NCBI RefSeq assembly: GCF_000420865.1
Contig: NZ_ATVT01000006.1
Coordinates: 1 to 64,000 of the forward strand
Source of the DNA: Butyrivibrio sp. XPD2006
GTDB taxonomy: Bacteria > Bacillota > Clostridia > Lachnospirales > Lachnospiraceae
Direction of reading: 5' to 3'
DNA length: 64,000 bases
Shown one piece after another: positions 33,544-42,652 of the stretch (its first letter is position 1; every line of letters starts with the position of its first letter). A program made the position numbers and the translations under genes. The notes under the pieces are model-generated. The model was not told the origin of the DNA. It did no database searches and saw only the letters and a list, made by a program, of their open reading frames with translations.

Positions 33544-35073
33544 TTATGTCCCATTATACTGGAAAGCCAGCATTGTGATGTCATCAAACTGCTTGGCATC
33601 CCCCACGTGCTCCTTGATGCCCTGAGAAACATTCGTAAGAAGCCTTACGGGATCTGCATCAGGATCCTTGTTCAGAGCATCCAGCATCCTCTCTTCCCCA
33701 AAGAAGACGTTGTCTGCGTTGGCAGCCTCTGTAACTCCGTCTGTATATACAAAGAAAGTATCTCCCGGCTCAAGCTTAAACTCATGCTGTCTGAACTTCA
33801 GGCCTTCCATGGTGGCAACCGCAGGAGAATGTTTGTATTCAACCAGTTCAAATTTCCCGTCCTTGTGCTTGAGTACAGGATGCTCATGGCCTGCATTTAC
33901 CGCAAGTCCCTCTCCTGTGGACAAAGACACTACCGCAAGCCATACTGTCACGAACAGTTCCGCTTTATTTCCTTCGCAGAGCTGATTGTTTACTTCATAC
34001 AGAATCTTGGCGGGATCCTCACACAGAAGCGCTCTGTTCTTGATAAGGGTCCTTGAAACCATCATGAAAAGAGCTGCCGGAATCCCCTTACCTGATACAT
34101 CAGCCATAACAAGCGCCAGGCGGTCATCATCAACCATAAAGAAATCATAGAAATCGCCGCCAACCTCTCTTGCCGGAGTCATGGTGGCATAGAGGTCAAA
34201 CTCTTTTCTCTCGGGCATGTACGGGAAGATCTTGGGCAGGATGTTCTCCTGAATAGCCGAAGCCACCGCCAGATCCCTGTCTGCCGCAGCTTTCTCCCTG
34301 CCCTGATTGACATTGAGAATTCCGTAGATCAAAAGGATTATCAGCATAGTTACCGATGCGCTTGGAGAAAGGCCATACATGGTCGCCGTAAGGGCTCCTA
34401 TAACCAGCGGTACAACAGCATACGCAAAGAAGGTTACTATCTGAAATCTCTGAAGCTTCTTTCTCTGATAAACAACTCCGATAAGAGCCAGGATCATAAC
34501 TACATATGCGTAGATCAATGACAGAAGATACGTGGAACTTCTGTGATAAACACCGGCTGCATCCACTGTGAAATAGACCCCTGTGAAAAGATTGATGAAC
34601 CTCATGCTAAGAGGTCCTATAAGTCCAAGAACAATGACTCTTCCCACAAGCCTGATATATTTGTCATCGAGCTTTAAGTAAGTCATGGTGTAGAGCCAGA
34701 AAAAGCATGCTTCCAGAGGTGCACAGAGATAGTACACCGTATTGTCCAGTATATTGGCCCATCTGAGCTGCGGGATTCCATCCACCAGCCACGCACAGGC
34801 ATCAGTAAAGCAGCCTACATAGGACACGATAAGGAGCAGCATCAGATAACGCAGGTCCGATCCATTCTTCTGTACATCAATAACAAAGCACACAAAAAGC
34901 ATGTATCCCATCATCATGCTGACCATGTCCATTCCGATGTTGAGCACGTACATTGGCTTTAAGTTTGCCACTCCCCTGATGAAGGTAAACTGGGCAGTCA
35001 GAAACATCATCAATAAGCAGAAAAGTGATACCCACATTACTCGTTTCATCTGTGCTTTGCTGATATACTGCAT
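33544..35073 (-). CDS. Membrane SpoIIE-type protein phosphatase
   Basis: 509 residues. About seven membrane segments fill the first 260 residues, then a PP2C/SpoIIE domain. Metal-binding motifs are EVGGDFYDF, LVMADVSGKGIPAALFM, NAGHEHPVL, YTDGVTEAAN and DDITMLAF. Such phosphatases reset anti-anti-sigma factors in stress or sporulation switches; the sensor part is membrane-embedded here. No partner anti-sigma is encoded nearby. It shares a strand with the two genes before it. Confidence 0.9.
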   Translation of the reverse strand: MQYISKAQMKRVMWVSLFCLLMMFLTAQFTFIRGVANLKPMYVLNIGMDMVSMMMGYMLFVCFVIDVQKNGSDLRYLMLLLIVSYVGCFTDACAWLVDGIPQLRWANILDNTVYYLCAPLEACFFWLYTMTYLKLDDKYIRLVGRVIVLGLIGPLSMRFINLFTGVYFTVDAAGVYHRSSTYLLSLIYAYVVMILALIGVVYQRKKLQRFQIVTFFAYAVVPLVIGALTATMYGLSPSASVTMLIILLIYGILNVNQGREKAAADRDLAVASAIQENILPKIFPYMPERKEFDLYATMTPAREVGGDFYDFFMVDDDRLALVMADVSGKGIPAALFMMVSRTLIKNRALLCEDPAKILYEVNNQLCEGNKAELFVTVWLAVVSLSTGEGLAVNAGHEHPVLKHKDGKFELVEYKHSPAVATMEGLKFRQHEFKLEPGDTFFVYTDGVTEAANADNVFFGEERMLDALNKDPDADPVRLLTNVSQGIKEHVGDAKQFDDITMLAFQYNGT

Positions 35074-35089
35074 GGTATTCCTCCAAAAA

Positions 35090-35740
35090 TTATTTTACGT
35101 TTATTGTGTCATTCTTATCTTCATTGAGCAGCCGGGCGAAAGCCTTGGCAGTTCTTAAGTCCGCTTCCCTGAAGTGATTGCCCGGGTTCCATTCAAAGGT
35201 GACCTTTGTGCCTGCGCTTTCCAGAATTTTGCAGGCATCAGCCATGCGATCCGCAACCGTTGCCATGACAGGGTTTCTGGCTTTGGCTTCCTTATCCCCC
35301 AGGCTTAAGTAGACTGCTTCACAACGGATGGAGCTCTTTTGCATATATTCGGTAAAATCCGGGAACCACATGGATGGCGATGCCGCAGCAACTCCGCTGA
35401 ATGTGTCTGTCTGATAGGCTGCCCACAGCGCAAAGAGCCCAGCCAGTGAATAGCCGCCGATGTAATATGTCTTTTCCCTGTCAGAACACATGGGTAAAAG
35501 AGCTTTAAGAAAAGCCTCTGCTCCGTCGCCAAAATCTTCCCTGCCGAATACTGCCGGGGCCTTCCAGGGTGATAAGTCTTTATTCCAGCTGATAACCTTC
35601 AATGCGACAAGATAAAAATCTGTGCCGGTCATCGTCTTTATTAAACTGAATTCGCTCTCCAGAAACTCCAGGTCATGCTCATCAACGGGCTGGATGAGGA
35701 CTCTTTTTGCTTCCGGATTACCAAGACAAAATGTTTCCAT
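35090..35740 (-). CDS. Alpha/beta hydrolase-like esterase
   Basis: 216 residues from ATG 35740 (AGGAG upstream). GGYSLAGLFALW is the nucleophile elbow, and the C-terminal GNHFREADL gives the His. Asp is probably in the SLGDKEAKAR region. This resembles IroE/Fes-like and other small esterases that act on siderophores or carbohydrate esters; the iron context lies further along at 38-50 kb but is not adjacent. Substrate is unknown. It follows the CmpB-like gene by 18 bases. Confidence 0.75.
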   Translation of the reverse strand: METFCLGNPEAKRVLIQPVDEHDLEFLESEFSLIKTMTGTDFYLVALKVISWNKDLSPWKAPAVFGREDFGDGAEAFLKALLPMCSDREKTYYIGGYSLAGLFALWAAYQTDTFSGVAAASPSMWFPDFTEYMQKSSIRCEAVYLSLGDKEAKARNPVMATVADRMADACKILESAGTKVTFEWNPGNHFREADLRTAKAFARLLNEDKNDTINVK

Positions 35741-35758
35741 TCTCAATGACTCCTTCTT

Positions 35759-36598
35759 TTAATTATTCTTTTTTCTGCGGAGGTCTCTGACCCTGTCTTT
35801 GAGGGCTTCTGCTGCATGCATAATCGGGATATGTTCAAGGTCGGTCTCATCTATTCCTGGCTTTGGTATAAACTTCTGTATGCCGAGAAGGATTCTCTTT
35901 TGGTTGAGGGAGAGCTTTTCTGCATAGGCCTTGGCAAGCTGGTCGTGACGAGCCTCCATCTGCTCTTTTTCCTCTTTGATCTTCTGCTCAATAACCTTTG
36001 GAGCTGACGTAACCTTCTCGTAGCGCTCCTGAGCTTTCAGGTTAAACTCCTCATGCATCTTCTCAACGTCTTTGAGCAGGGCATTAAGGCTTGCTTCAGT
36101 AAGGGCAAAGTCTGCACCGAAAATCATGGCTATCACGATGGCCAGGATTTCGTAGACTATGGGGTTTACAGCAGCATGTACACCCTCTACCGCAGGAATC
36201 AGGAATTTGACTACCGCTACTCCCGCAAGGCCAAAGGCTATGCTCACCGGCACACAAATTCTTCCGTTTATGTTGAGCGGAAGCTTGCTGTAATCCCACC
36301 ACCTTGCGTGGAATCTCTTTTCCAGGACCCAGGATGTGCCGTATTCTGCAATTGCGCTGCCGATATAGCAGATGATAAATATGCCCCATATCGGAAACGA
36401 GGGGTCTGAGAGGGGTTTTATAAGCGAAAACAGTATTGAAACTCCGACTACGCAGGAGCCGTATATCGGACAGATCGGTCCAAAGAGGAATCCCCTGTCC
36501 GCCCATTTCTTCTCATTGGCCGAACAGTAGATGGATTCCCAGACCCATCCTAAAAAACTGTAGAATATAAATTCAACAAAGTATTGTGCAATTAACAT
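35759..36598 (-). CDS. CmpB-type putative ABC permease
   Basis: 279 residues. About five membrane segments in the first 165 residues with landmarks FLGWVWESIYCS and RGFLFGPICPIYG, which mark PF06541 (putative ABC-transporter type IV). The C-terminal 110 residues are a charged coiled-coil-like tail (IKEEKEQMEARHDQLAKAYA). No ATPase is adjacent. Function unknown; a structural or scaffold role is possible. It is co-directional with the next two genes. Confidence 0.75.
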   Translation of the reverse strand: MLIAQYFVEFIFYSFLGWVWESIYCSANEKKWADRGFLFGPICPIYGSCVVGVSILFSLIKPLSDPSFPIWGIFIICYIGSAIAEYGTSWVLEKRFHARWWDYSKLPLNINGRICVPVSIAFGLAGVAVVKFLIPAVEGVHAAVNPIVYEILAIVIAMIFGADFALTEASLNALLKDVEKMHEEFNLKAQERYEKVTSAPKVIEQKIKEEKEQMEARHDQLAKAYAEKLSLNQKRILLGIQKFIPKPGIDETDLEHIPIMHAAEALKDRVRDLRRKKNN

Positions 36599-36649
36599 GA
36601 TTCATATGCCTTTCTTATTTCTTAGTACCACAACAATATATTCTAGCAC

Positions 36650-36682
36650 AAAAAAAGATGTCCGATTTCCCGGACATCTTTT
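36650..36682 (-). terminator. Terminator downstream of the 36690 lipoprotein gene
   Basis: Minus-strand stem AAAGATGTCCG / CGGACATCTTT with a 6-base loop, followed by a run of seven T. It starts about 9 bases past the stop codon at 36690. Confidence 0.85.
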
Positions 36683-36689
36683 GCAGATC

Positions 36690-37661
36690 TTACTCAAAGT
36701 CAAAAGTCAGTGAATTAAGGACACCTGTGAGGGCTGCGTGAACCTCAGTGTTCATCTCCTCATCATTTCCGTCATGCCCGTCGGTTTCAAAGATCAGTGC
36801 TCCATCCATGTAGTCCCTTGCAAAGGCTGTCATATAGGATCCGGATCCTTCCTTGTCTACAGGAACAGAAACGTTGTAACCTGTAACATCGCTTACGCCG
36901 GGGAATGGCCACTCTGTATACTCGGCCTTATCGCCGTAGGCCTTTCCAAGCTCTTTTATCGCTGCTTCTGCCTTATTGTCAACAGTATAGGTAACAGTGA
37001 TAAGGTTTGATCCTGCACAATCGCCTGTGTATACGATAAATACCTGAGGCCCGCTCTGGTTGATCTCAAACTTGGTTGCGTCATACTTGACACTCCAGCC
37101 GTTGGCGTCATGATACACGCTGTTCTCAGGGCCGTTTACATAGTTCTCGGAGCTAAAGGTCTCGGGATCCTGTCCCTCTACAAGCTCAAATACCAGCTCT
37201 ATTCCATCATCGAAAGAACCGGTTATAATGCCGTCCTTGCAGGATGAAACCGTAAATACTTCAGCAGGTTCCGTCGCTCCACCGAAAGTAAACGAAGCGG
37301 ATCCATCATTCTGAGTTATTTCAAAAGGAAGTCCTATTCCGTCATGTTCGCCGTCCTCTGTGTGTCCGTAAGTCTCGTCATTGAACACATAGAAGTAGGT
37401 CTTTGCGGGATTCTCAGCTTCTTTTGCATAATTAACATATACGCCTTTCATAAAATACGGCGCTGCAGGAATCTCAGCTTCCGGCTGCTTGGATACTCCC
37501 AAAACTGCCGAAGATGCATTCTCAGCTGATGCACTCTCCACTGTTGTATCGTTTGCCGCCGCATTCTGCGCTGCCTTATCCGCGCATCCCATCATAAGCG
37601 TTCCGGCTATCGCGCCCGCAATCAAAAGCACCGTAAAAATCTTAATCCCATTCTTTTTCAT
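36690..37661 (-). CDS. Lipoprotein of unknown function
   Basis: 323 residues. Lipobox MMGC near residue 26 and a polar Ala/Ser/Glu linker to about 70. The globular part has beta-rich stretches with Gly/Asp-rich turns, such as EHDGIGLPFEITQNDGSASF, and a later segment with ANGWSVKYDATKFEI. It resembles other Lachnospiraceae surface lipoproteins but I cannot assign a function. It stands alone with a terminator. Confidence 0.72.
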   Translation of the reverse strand: MKKNGIKIFTVLLIAGAIAGTLMMGCADKAAQNAAANDTTVESASAENASSAVLGVSKQPEAEIPAAPYFMKGVYVNYAKEAENPAKTYFYVFNDETYGHTEDGEHDGIGLPFEITQNDGSASFTFGGATEPAEVFTVSSCKDGIITGSFDDGIELVFELVEGQDPETFSSENYVNGPENSVYHDANGWSVKYDATKFEINQSGPQVFIVYTGDCAGSNLITVTYTVDNKAEAAIKELGKAYGDKAEYTEWPFPGVSDVTGYNVSVPVDKEGSGSYMTAFARDYMDGALIFETDGHDGNDEEMNTEVHAALTGVLNSLTFDFE

Positions 37662-37750
37662 AATCCTTCCTCCTCAAATATAACGTCACATAAAATGTTA
37701 CATTACTTTTTGCACCGAAAGAATTAAAAAAGCATAAAATTTGAAATGGG

Positions 37751-38443
37751 TCAGGCTGCTTTGTGGGCGGAGAAGACTTTGACTGAATCAAAGAGATGCT
37801 GATGGTGGACATTCTTGGCGTCGAATTTGACGGAAGTAAAGGCCATCTGCATGATGGGGCCGGTGGCGAAGGCACAGATAAGGGTGCCGATGCCAACGGG
37901 GCCGCCGAGAAGCCAGCCAATGAAGGTAGCAAGGCTGAGAAGTGTTATGCTGACTGCGCCGATAGGTATCTTGCCGGCGCGTTTTGCAAGCGCAACAAGA
38001 AGCGTATCTCTGGGGCCACAGCCGAGAGAAGCGCTCATGTAGGTGTACTGAGTGTAAGCCATGATGACAAGTCCCAGGATCATGACAGGGATTCCGGTAA
38101 CAAGGCTGTCGCACTTAGGCACAAGATTTATCCTGTTAAAGAGATCAACTGCCTTACCAACTACGAAGGCATCGATAAACATTGCTATTCCGATGGGCTC
38201 TTTTAACGCAATATCAATTCCAAGTATCGCATACGAAACCGCAACCGACGCTGTTCCGTACAGGATGCCGAAGGTCTTGGAAAGTCCCAGATTCAGGACA
38301 TCCCATGGGCCGGCTCCTATATTGGCCTGGATTGTAAGATAAACCCCAAATCCGTTTATAAAAAGACTTATTGCAGCAATTACCATATTAAGCAGAATGT
38401 CTCTGCTTGTTCTGTTCTCTTTTAATCTACTGTTCTTAAACAT
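37751..38443 (-). CDS. YitT/YczE-type membrane protein
   Basis: 230 residues from ATG 38443, with AGGAAG 9 bases upstream; the longer frame lacks a site and crosses the promoter. Five to six membrane segments; GPWDVLNLGLSKTFGILYGTAS and ASLGCGPRDTLLVALAKR match the YczE/YyaS/YitT pattern. Function is unknown, perhaps a small transporter. The His-rich tail HHQHLFDS is notable. It has its own extended -10 promoter and an inverted repeat over it. Confidence 0.82.
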   Translation of the reverse strand: MFKNSRLKENRTSRDILLNMVIAAISLFINGFGVYLTIQANIGAGPWDVLNLGLSKTFGILYGTASVAVSYAILGIDIALKEPIGIAMFIDAFVVGKAVDLFNRINLVPKCDSLVTGIPVMILGLVIMAYTQYTYMSASLGCGPRDTLLVALAKRAGKIPIGAVSITLLSLATFIGWLLGGPVGIGTLICAFATGPIMQMAFTSVKFDAKNVHHQHLFDSVKVFSAHKAA

Positions 38444-38470
38444 TTCTTTTGACTTCCTAAATAAAATTAT

Positions 38471-38504
38471 ATTGTGCTCAATTCGGATTTGATTATAGCA
38501 CAAT
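38471..38504 (-). promoter_or_regulatory. Promoter and 8-bp inverted repeat of the YitT-type gene
   Basis: TGCTATAAT (extended -10 on the minus strand, plus 38492-38500) overlaps the repeat ATTGTGCT (38471-38478) / AGCACAAT (38497-38504). Arms are 18 bases apart. A possible operator, unproven. Confidence 0.4.
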
Positions 38505-38538
38505 TAATTCTTTTGAGATATTTTATCAACGAAACGCC

Positions 38539-38581
38539 TTGACTGTGGCCTCCTAAAAAGATATTGTTAGCATATGCTAAC
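38539..38581 (+). promoter_or_regulatory. Flavodoxin promoter with metal box 1
   Basis: TTGACT (38539-38544), 17 bases, TATTGT (38562-38567). A perfect palindrome GTTAGCATATGCTAAC (38566-38581) starts on the -10 and covers the start site. The same box lies on the feo, HMA and ABC/DUF3793 promoters, so a repressor that senses iron or another metal is likely. Confidence 0.8.
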
Positions 38582-38604
38582 CCATTCAGCAAAAGGAGGA
38601 AAGT

Positions 38605-39027
38605 ATGAGTAAAATAGCGGTAGTATATTGGAGCGGTACAGGTAACACACAATCAATGGCAGAAGCTGTCAAGGCAGGTGCTGAGAGCAGCGGAGCTTCA
38701 GTTGATATGTTCACACCATCAGAGTTCAGTTCATCACTTGTTTCCGGATATGATGCAATAGCTTTCGGATGCCCTGCCATGGGTGCGGAAGTTCTTGAGG
38801 AGACAGAATTCGATCCGATGTTCACATCAATCGAAGGTTCTCTTTCCGGAAAAAAGGTTGTTCTCTTCGGTTCTTACGGATGGGGAGACGGCCAGTGGAT
38901 GCGCGACTGGGAGGACAGATGCAAGTCTGACAACGCAACACTTGTCACAGACAGTGTTATCGCCAACAATGCGCCTTCTAGTGATGATCTGGAGAACTGC
39001 TCAGCTCTCGGAAGAGCAATTGCATAA
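38605..39027 (+). CDS. Flavodoxin
   Basis: 140 residues, the size of short-chain flavodoxins. The FMN phosphate loop is WSGTGNTQSM at about 10-19, and FGSYGWGDGQWM is the second flavin loop. It carries electrons in place of ferredoxin, especially under low iron. AGGAGG sets the start. The box on its promoter fits iron-dependent control, as flavodoxin is commonly induced by iron shortage. Confidence 0.93.
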   Translation: MSKIAVVYWSGTGNTQSMAEAVKAGAESSGASVDMFTPSEFSSSLVSGYDAIAFGCPAMGAEVLEETEFDPMFTSIEGSLSGKKVVLFGSYGWGDGQWMRDWEDRCKSDNATLVTDSVIANNAPSSDDLENCSALGRAIA

Positions 39028-39079
39028 CTTATAAAAGGCATCAAAGATTTGCACAAATCTTAAGCACAAATCATGTAAA

Positions 39080-39122
39080 GGGCCGGGCTTCTGATCATTC
39101 AGAAACCCGGCCCTCCTCTTTT
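39080..39122. terminator. Terminator between convergent flavodoxin and ABC permease genes
   Basis: Long stem GGGCCGGG (39080-39087) with TTCTGA inside, closing on TCAGAA and CCCGGCCC (39106-39113), then CCTCTTTTTAT. T-run is best for the plus strand. The stem may also stop the minus-strand gene. Confidence 0.82.
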
Positions 39123-39133
39123 TATACAATTCC

Positions 39134-41824
39134 TTATTCTATATTCTTGAGCGCCACATCCAGTGAAATTCTCTTGATCCTCGCAAAATCGATCAGCGAT
39201 ACAAATGCATATCCGATGAGCAGATAAACAACTGACAGCACCATGGATGACCTCTTCATATAAAAAGCAAAATAGCCGTCCATCTGCAGCATAAATGCAT
39301 GGAATATCCAGACCATCAGATAGTATCCGACAACAAAGGCAACGGCTGCAAACACCACCACTACAATGGATGTCGGGATAATGTAGAGCGATCCGATCTC
39401 TCCGTTCTTAAATCCCAGGATCTTGGCCAATGAGATAGAGTGTTCATTCCTTTCAATGATAATCTTAGCCAAAAGATATATCAGCGAAGCCGACAGTACT
39501 ATAAGAGCATTTTTGAATACTCCCATAAATCCGCCCATGGAGTGCATAAGCTGATTGGTGACCTTCAAAATATCTTCAGAAGTAATTACCGTAGCAATAT
39601 ACTGATCATCTATATCAGTGATCTCTTTTCTTGAAAAATACCCCGAGAAGTCATCGCTGTCTTTCTCAAAGGCCTTATTAAAGCTGTCTGCATCAAGAAA
39701 CGCTGCAATTCCTCCATCATAGTCAATCACACCCAAAACACTGAACTCATATGACTTATTCTCATACTCCTCATGAAGCGTGATCATATCCCCCGATTTA
39801 ATTCCGAATTTCTTTGAAAAAGCACTCGAGATATACAGCGCATCCTTCGAAGTGTCTTTCCCCAGAGATATATACTTGCTTCCCTCACTGATTCCGTACA
39901 CTGTTACGCTCTCATCTCCGCCGCTGCCCATTCCCTCCCGGAAGGTGCTGCTCTTCTTGGGATACATGAGCTCGGTCATACTAAATCGCTCAGCAGACTC
40001 TTCGTCAGTCTCTATGATATTTCCATCGTCATCTTTACTGCCCATGAGCATGTACTGATACTCTGCAAACATCATGTCCGGAGCTTCTTTTGCGTAATGA
40101 TTCAGGGAATCCGGAAGTCCAAAAGCAAAGCACATCATAAGTTCTATGAAGATTACTCCGAATATCAGAACCAGATAATTTGGTATATTCTGGAAAAGAA
40201 TCCTCAATCTGAACCTTTTGAGGAACGACCACCTTGGGAGCCTCATGGCCTTGGTCCTTCGTGTCTTAACAAGGTCGTGGCGCAGGAACTTCAAAGGACT
40301 TAGCTGAAGCTTTTTCACGATCACAAAAAGGTTTATGAAAAACATCAGAAGCAGCGGTATTATTGTGGTCTTTATCAGAGCAGTGCTGCTCCATATCGTA
40401 TGGCATTTGGGAAGGCTGTAGCTGTTGAAATACAGGTAGACCGCCAGATTCCTGAAAGCCGTATACCCAAGCACATTTCCGATAATCGCCCCGATCAGCG
40501 TAACAACAACCGGCATTGACATGTAATGTACCACAAGCTCTGACCTGCTGTAGCCCGAAGCCCTCAAAGTCCCGATGACCGATGCTTCTTTTTCTATGGT
40601 GTTACTGATTATGATTGCGAAAATAAATGCAATAACACCGATAAGTATATAGCAGAGGATGCTTGCACCAACCGAATCCCCTTCAATATCAGTCACAGCG
40701 AAATTGCTTGCCTGCCTCATATACTCAGGAAGATAATCCTCAATTTCATTGTCATAAACCAGCGACTGCGTGATCAGCGCCTTCATGAAATTCTCTGAGT
40801 AATCTTTCTGCTCCACCTTTGACTCGGGCGCCTTATCATACTTATAAGCATAGCTGTAATGCACCCTTGATTTCAGTTGACTGAATGCCTCAGGCGTCAC
40901 CATACCGACATCAAACCCGAACGCATCAAACATCAGATCCGTGTTGGACTCGTGGAGCGTCAGATAGTTGACATATGAAAGAAGACCAACCACCTTGAAC
41001 TCTTTTCCACCAACACTGATAGTATCGCCAAGAGCCACTCCAACGTTGTCAGCATGCATCCTGTCGATGGCGATCTCATTATCCGCCTCGGGAGATCGTC
41101 CTTCGTTAAAAGAGGCTTTGTCTATCTCAGAGTCACTCTTATAAATCCTGACAGTGGCATCCTCTGTGCCGTCGCCGTTGTTGTCCTCAGATTCTTCCCT
41201 GTAAAAATGCTCATATATCTTAACCGAAACCGGATTGAATTCATCATTAAGGTTGTATCTGTCTGCGACTTCATCCCACTCCTCATCAACCTTTTTTACC
41301 ACTTCTTCGTGTGCTTCATCGTAGGCCTCATCTACGGCTTTCCTGTACTCTTCCGACTCCTTTGCTTCTTCGATTGCTTTGTCAAAAGAGCTTTCAACAG
41401 CCGCATCGATCTGCCCCTTTATAAGCTCTTCATCCGTGATTCCGAAAGCAGCACACTGAGCCCTGACAGCTTCCTCGATCTTTTCAGTCACCTGCTTATT
41501 CAGCTCATCTTCGACTGCCTCAGCCACCTTTTTATCGGCTTCCTTGTTACCTTTGTCGATGTAGTAGCTTCTTACATCAGCTTTTTTACCCGAACTTATA
41601 CCATCAAGAAGATCCTGCGATGCCCTCTTGGACAGTTCAAAGCTTCCGTCTTCAAGATTTAAATCCTGCCTTCCTGCATAAACTGCCGCCAGCATGCTGT
41701 CATGTCCGACATACATTCCTGAGATAACTCCGATCATGATGACCATAAAAACTATGATAACGAGATACTTGTGCCAGTCTGACTTAAGCTCTCTGGGAAT
41801 CCTTTTGATAAGAGGATTTTTCAT
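39134..41824 (-). CDS. FtsX-like ABC permease with large extracellular domain
   Basis: 896 residues from ATG 41824 (AGGAGG 8 bases upstream; the ATG at 41833 is too near). One membrane segment near 28-48, a large acidic extracellular domain with a coiled-coil-like stretch (about 75-190), an FtsX core with three segments around 395-500, a second domain, then three more segments at the end. The MacB/FtsX plan suits transenvelope work such as lipoprotein or peptide handling, not solute import. It is in an operon with its ATPase and under a metal box. Confidence 0.87.
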   Translation of the reverse strand: MKNPLIKRIPRELKSDWHKYLVIIVFMVIMIGVISGMYVGHDSMLAAVYAGRQDLNLEDGSFELSKRASQDLLDGISSGKKADVRSYYIDKGNKEADKKVAEAVEDELNKQVTEKIEEAVRAQCAAFGITDEELIKGQIDAAVESSFDKAIEEAKESEEYRKAVDEAYDEAHEEVVKKVDEEWDEVADRYNLNDEFNPVSVKIYEHFYREESEDNNGDGTEDATVRIYKSDSEIDKASFNEGRSPEADNEIAIDRMHADNVGVALGDTISVGGKEFKVVGLLSYVNYLTLHESNTDLMFDAFGFDVGMVTPEAFSQLKSRVHYSYAYKYDKAPESKVEQKDYSENFMKALITQSLVYDNEIEDYLPEYMRQASNFAVTDIEGDSVGASILCYILIGVIAFIFAIIISNTIEKEASVIGTLRASGYSRSELVVHYMSMPVVVTLIGAIIGNVLGYTAFRNLAVYLYFNSYSLPKCHTIWSSTALIKTTIIPLLLMFFINLFVIVKKLQLSPLKFLRHDLVKTRRTKAMRLPRWSFLKRFRLRILFQNIPNYLVLIFGVIFIELMMCFAFGLPDSLNHYAKEAPDMMFAEYQYMLMGSKDDDGNIIETDEESAERFSMTELMYPKKSSTFREGMGSGGDESVTVYGISEGSKYISLGKDTSKDALYISSAFSKKFGIKSGDMITLHEEYENKSYEFSVLGVIDYDGGIAAFLDADSFNKAFEKDSDDFSGYFSRKEITDIDDQYIATVITSEDILKVTNQLMHSMGGFMGVFKNALIVLSASLIYLLAKIIIERNEHSISLAKILGFKNGEIGSLYIIPTSIVVVVFAAVAFVVGYYLMVWIFHAFMLQMDGYFAFYMKRSSMVLSVVYLLIGYAFVSLIDFARIKRISLDVALKNIE

Positions 41825-41836
41825 AACATCCACCTC

Positions 41837-42544
41837 CTACCATTCCAGATCCATTGCTGAGATCTTGTTCTCGTTAATATCATTATGGCGCACCACACCA
41901 TCTCTGAGCTTGATGACATGATCCGCCATGTTTCTGATTGCCTCATTGTGGGTCACCATGATCACAGTGCTTCCGAACTTGTTGTTACAATCCTCAATTA
42001 GAGCCAGTATTTCTTTTGATGTCTTGTAATCCAATGCGCCGGTAGGCTCGTCGCACATAAGGATGTCGGGATTTTTAACTACAGCTCTTCCTATCGATAC
42101 CCTCTGCTGCTGTCCGCCCGATAACTGATTGGGATACTTGTACTTGTGCTTCTGAAGTCCAAGTGTCGTCAGTACCTCCTCTACATCCAACGGATTGTCG
42201 GAGAGATAAGCTCCGACCTCGATATTCTCCTTGACGTTCAGATTAGGGATAAGATTGTACATCTGAAATACATATCCCAGGTGCTTTCTCCTGTACAGGG
42301 TAAGCTCTTTTTCATTCATCTCTTCCAGCTTGTCACCGTTTATGCTGACAAATCCCTCATCAGGTGTATCAATGCCTCCGATGATGTTGAGCAGCGTTGA
42401 CTTTCCGGATCCGGACGGTCCTAAAAGAACGCAGAATTCACCTTTTTTCACAGTGAAATTCATCCCTCGAAGGACATCCTGTCTGGCCTCTCCGGTGCCA
42501 AAGCTCTTTTTTAAATCTTTGATTTCCAGAAACTGTTCACTCAT
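41837..42544 (-). CDS. ABC ATPase, LolD/MacB type
   Basis: 235 residues. Walker [18 protein letters not shown] signature, LMCDEPTGALDYKT Walker B and VTHNEAIRNMA H-loop. This class drives FtsX-like permeases. A GAGGAGG site precedes the ATG. The gene stop is TAG at 41837, 12 bases before the permease start. Its promoter shares a mirror-symmetric region with the DUF3793 gene and lies under boxes 2 and 3. Confidence 0.92.
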   Translation of the reverse strand: MSEQFLEIKDLKKSFGTGEARQDVLRGMNFTVKKGEFCVLLGPSGSGKSTLLNIIGGIDTPDEGFVSINGDKLEEMNEKELTLYRRKHLGYVFQMYNLIPNLNVKENIEVGAYLSDNPLDVEEVLTTLGLQKHKYKYPNQLSGGQQQRVSIGRAVVKNPDILMCDEPTGALDYKTSKEILALIEDCNNKFGSTVIMVTHNEAIRNMADHVIKLRDGVVRHNDINENKISAMDLEW

Positions 42545-42566
42545 AATTCCTCCTCACAGCACAAAA

Positions 42567-42622
42567 GTTACCTATTGCTAACAGGATTATAATACGCTAT
42601 AATTGCGTTAGCAATAGCTAAC
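42567..42622. promoter_or_regulatory. Mirror-symmetric divergent promoters with metal boxes 2 and 3
   Basis: Plus promoter: TTGCTA (42575-42580), 17 bases, TATAAT (42598-42603). Minus promoter: TTGCTA (42614-42609), 17 bases, TATAAT (42591-42586). Box 2 is GTTACC-TATT-GCTAAC (42567-42582) and box 3 is GTTAGC-AATA-GCTAAC (42607-42622). Each box holds the -35 of one promoter and lies over the start of the other, so a bound repressor would shut both. Confidence 0.8.
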
Positions 42623-42652
42623 GTTCTAAAAATTTTTTGGGGAGTCAAGTAA

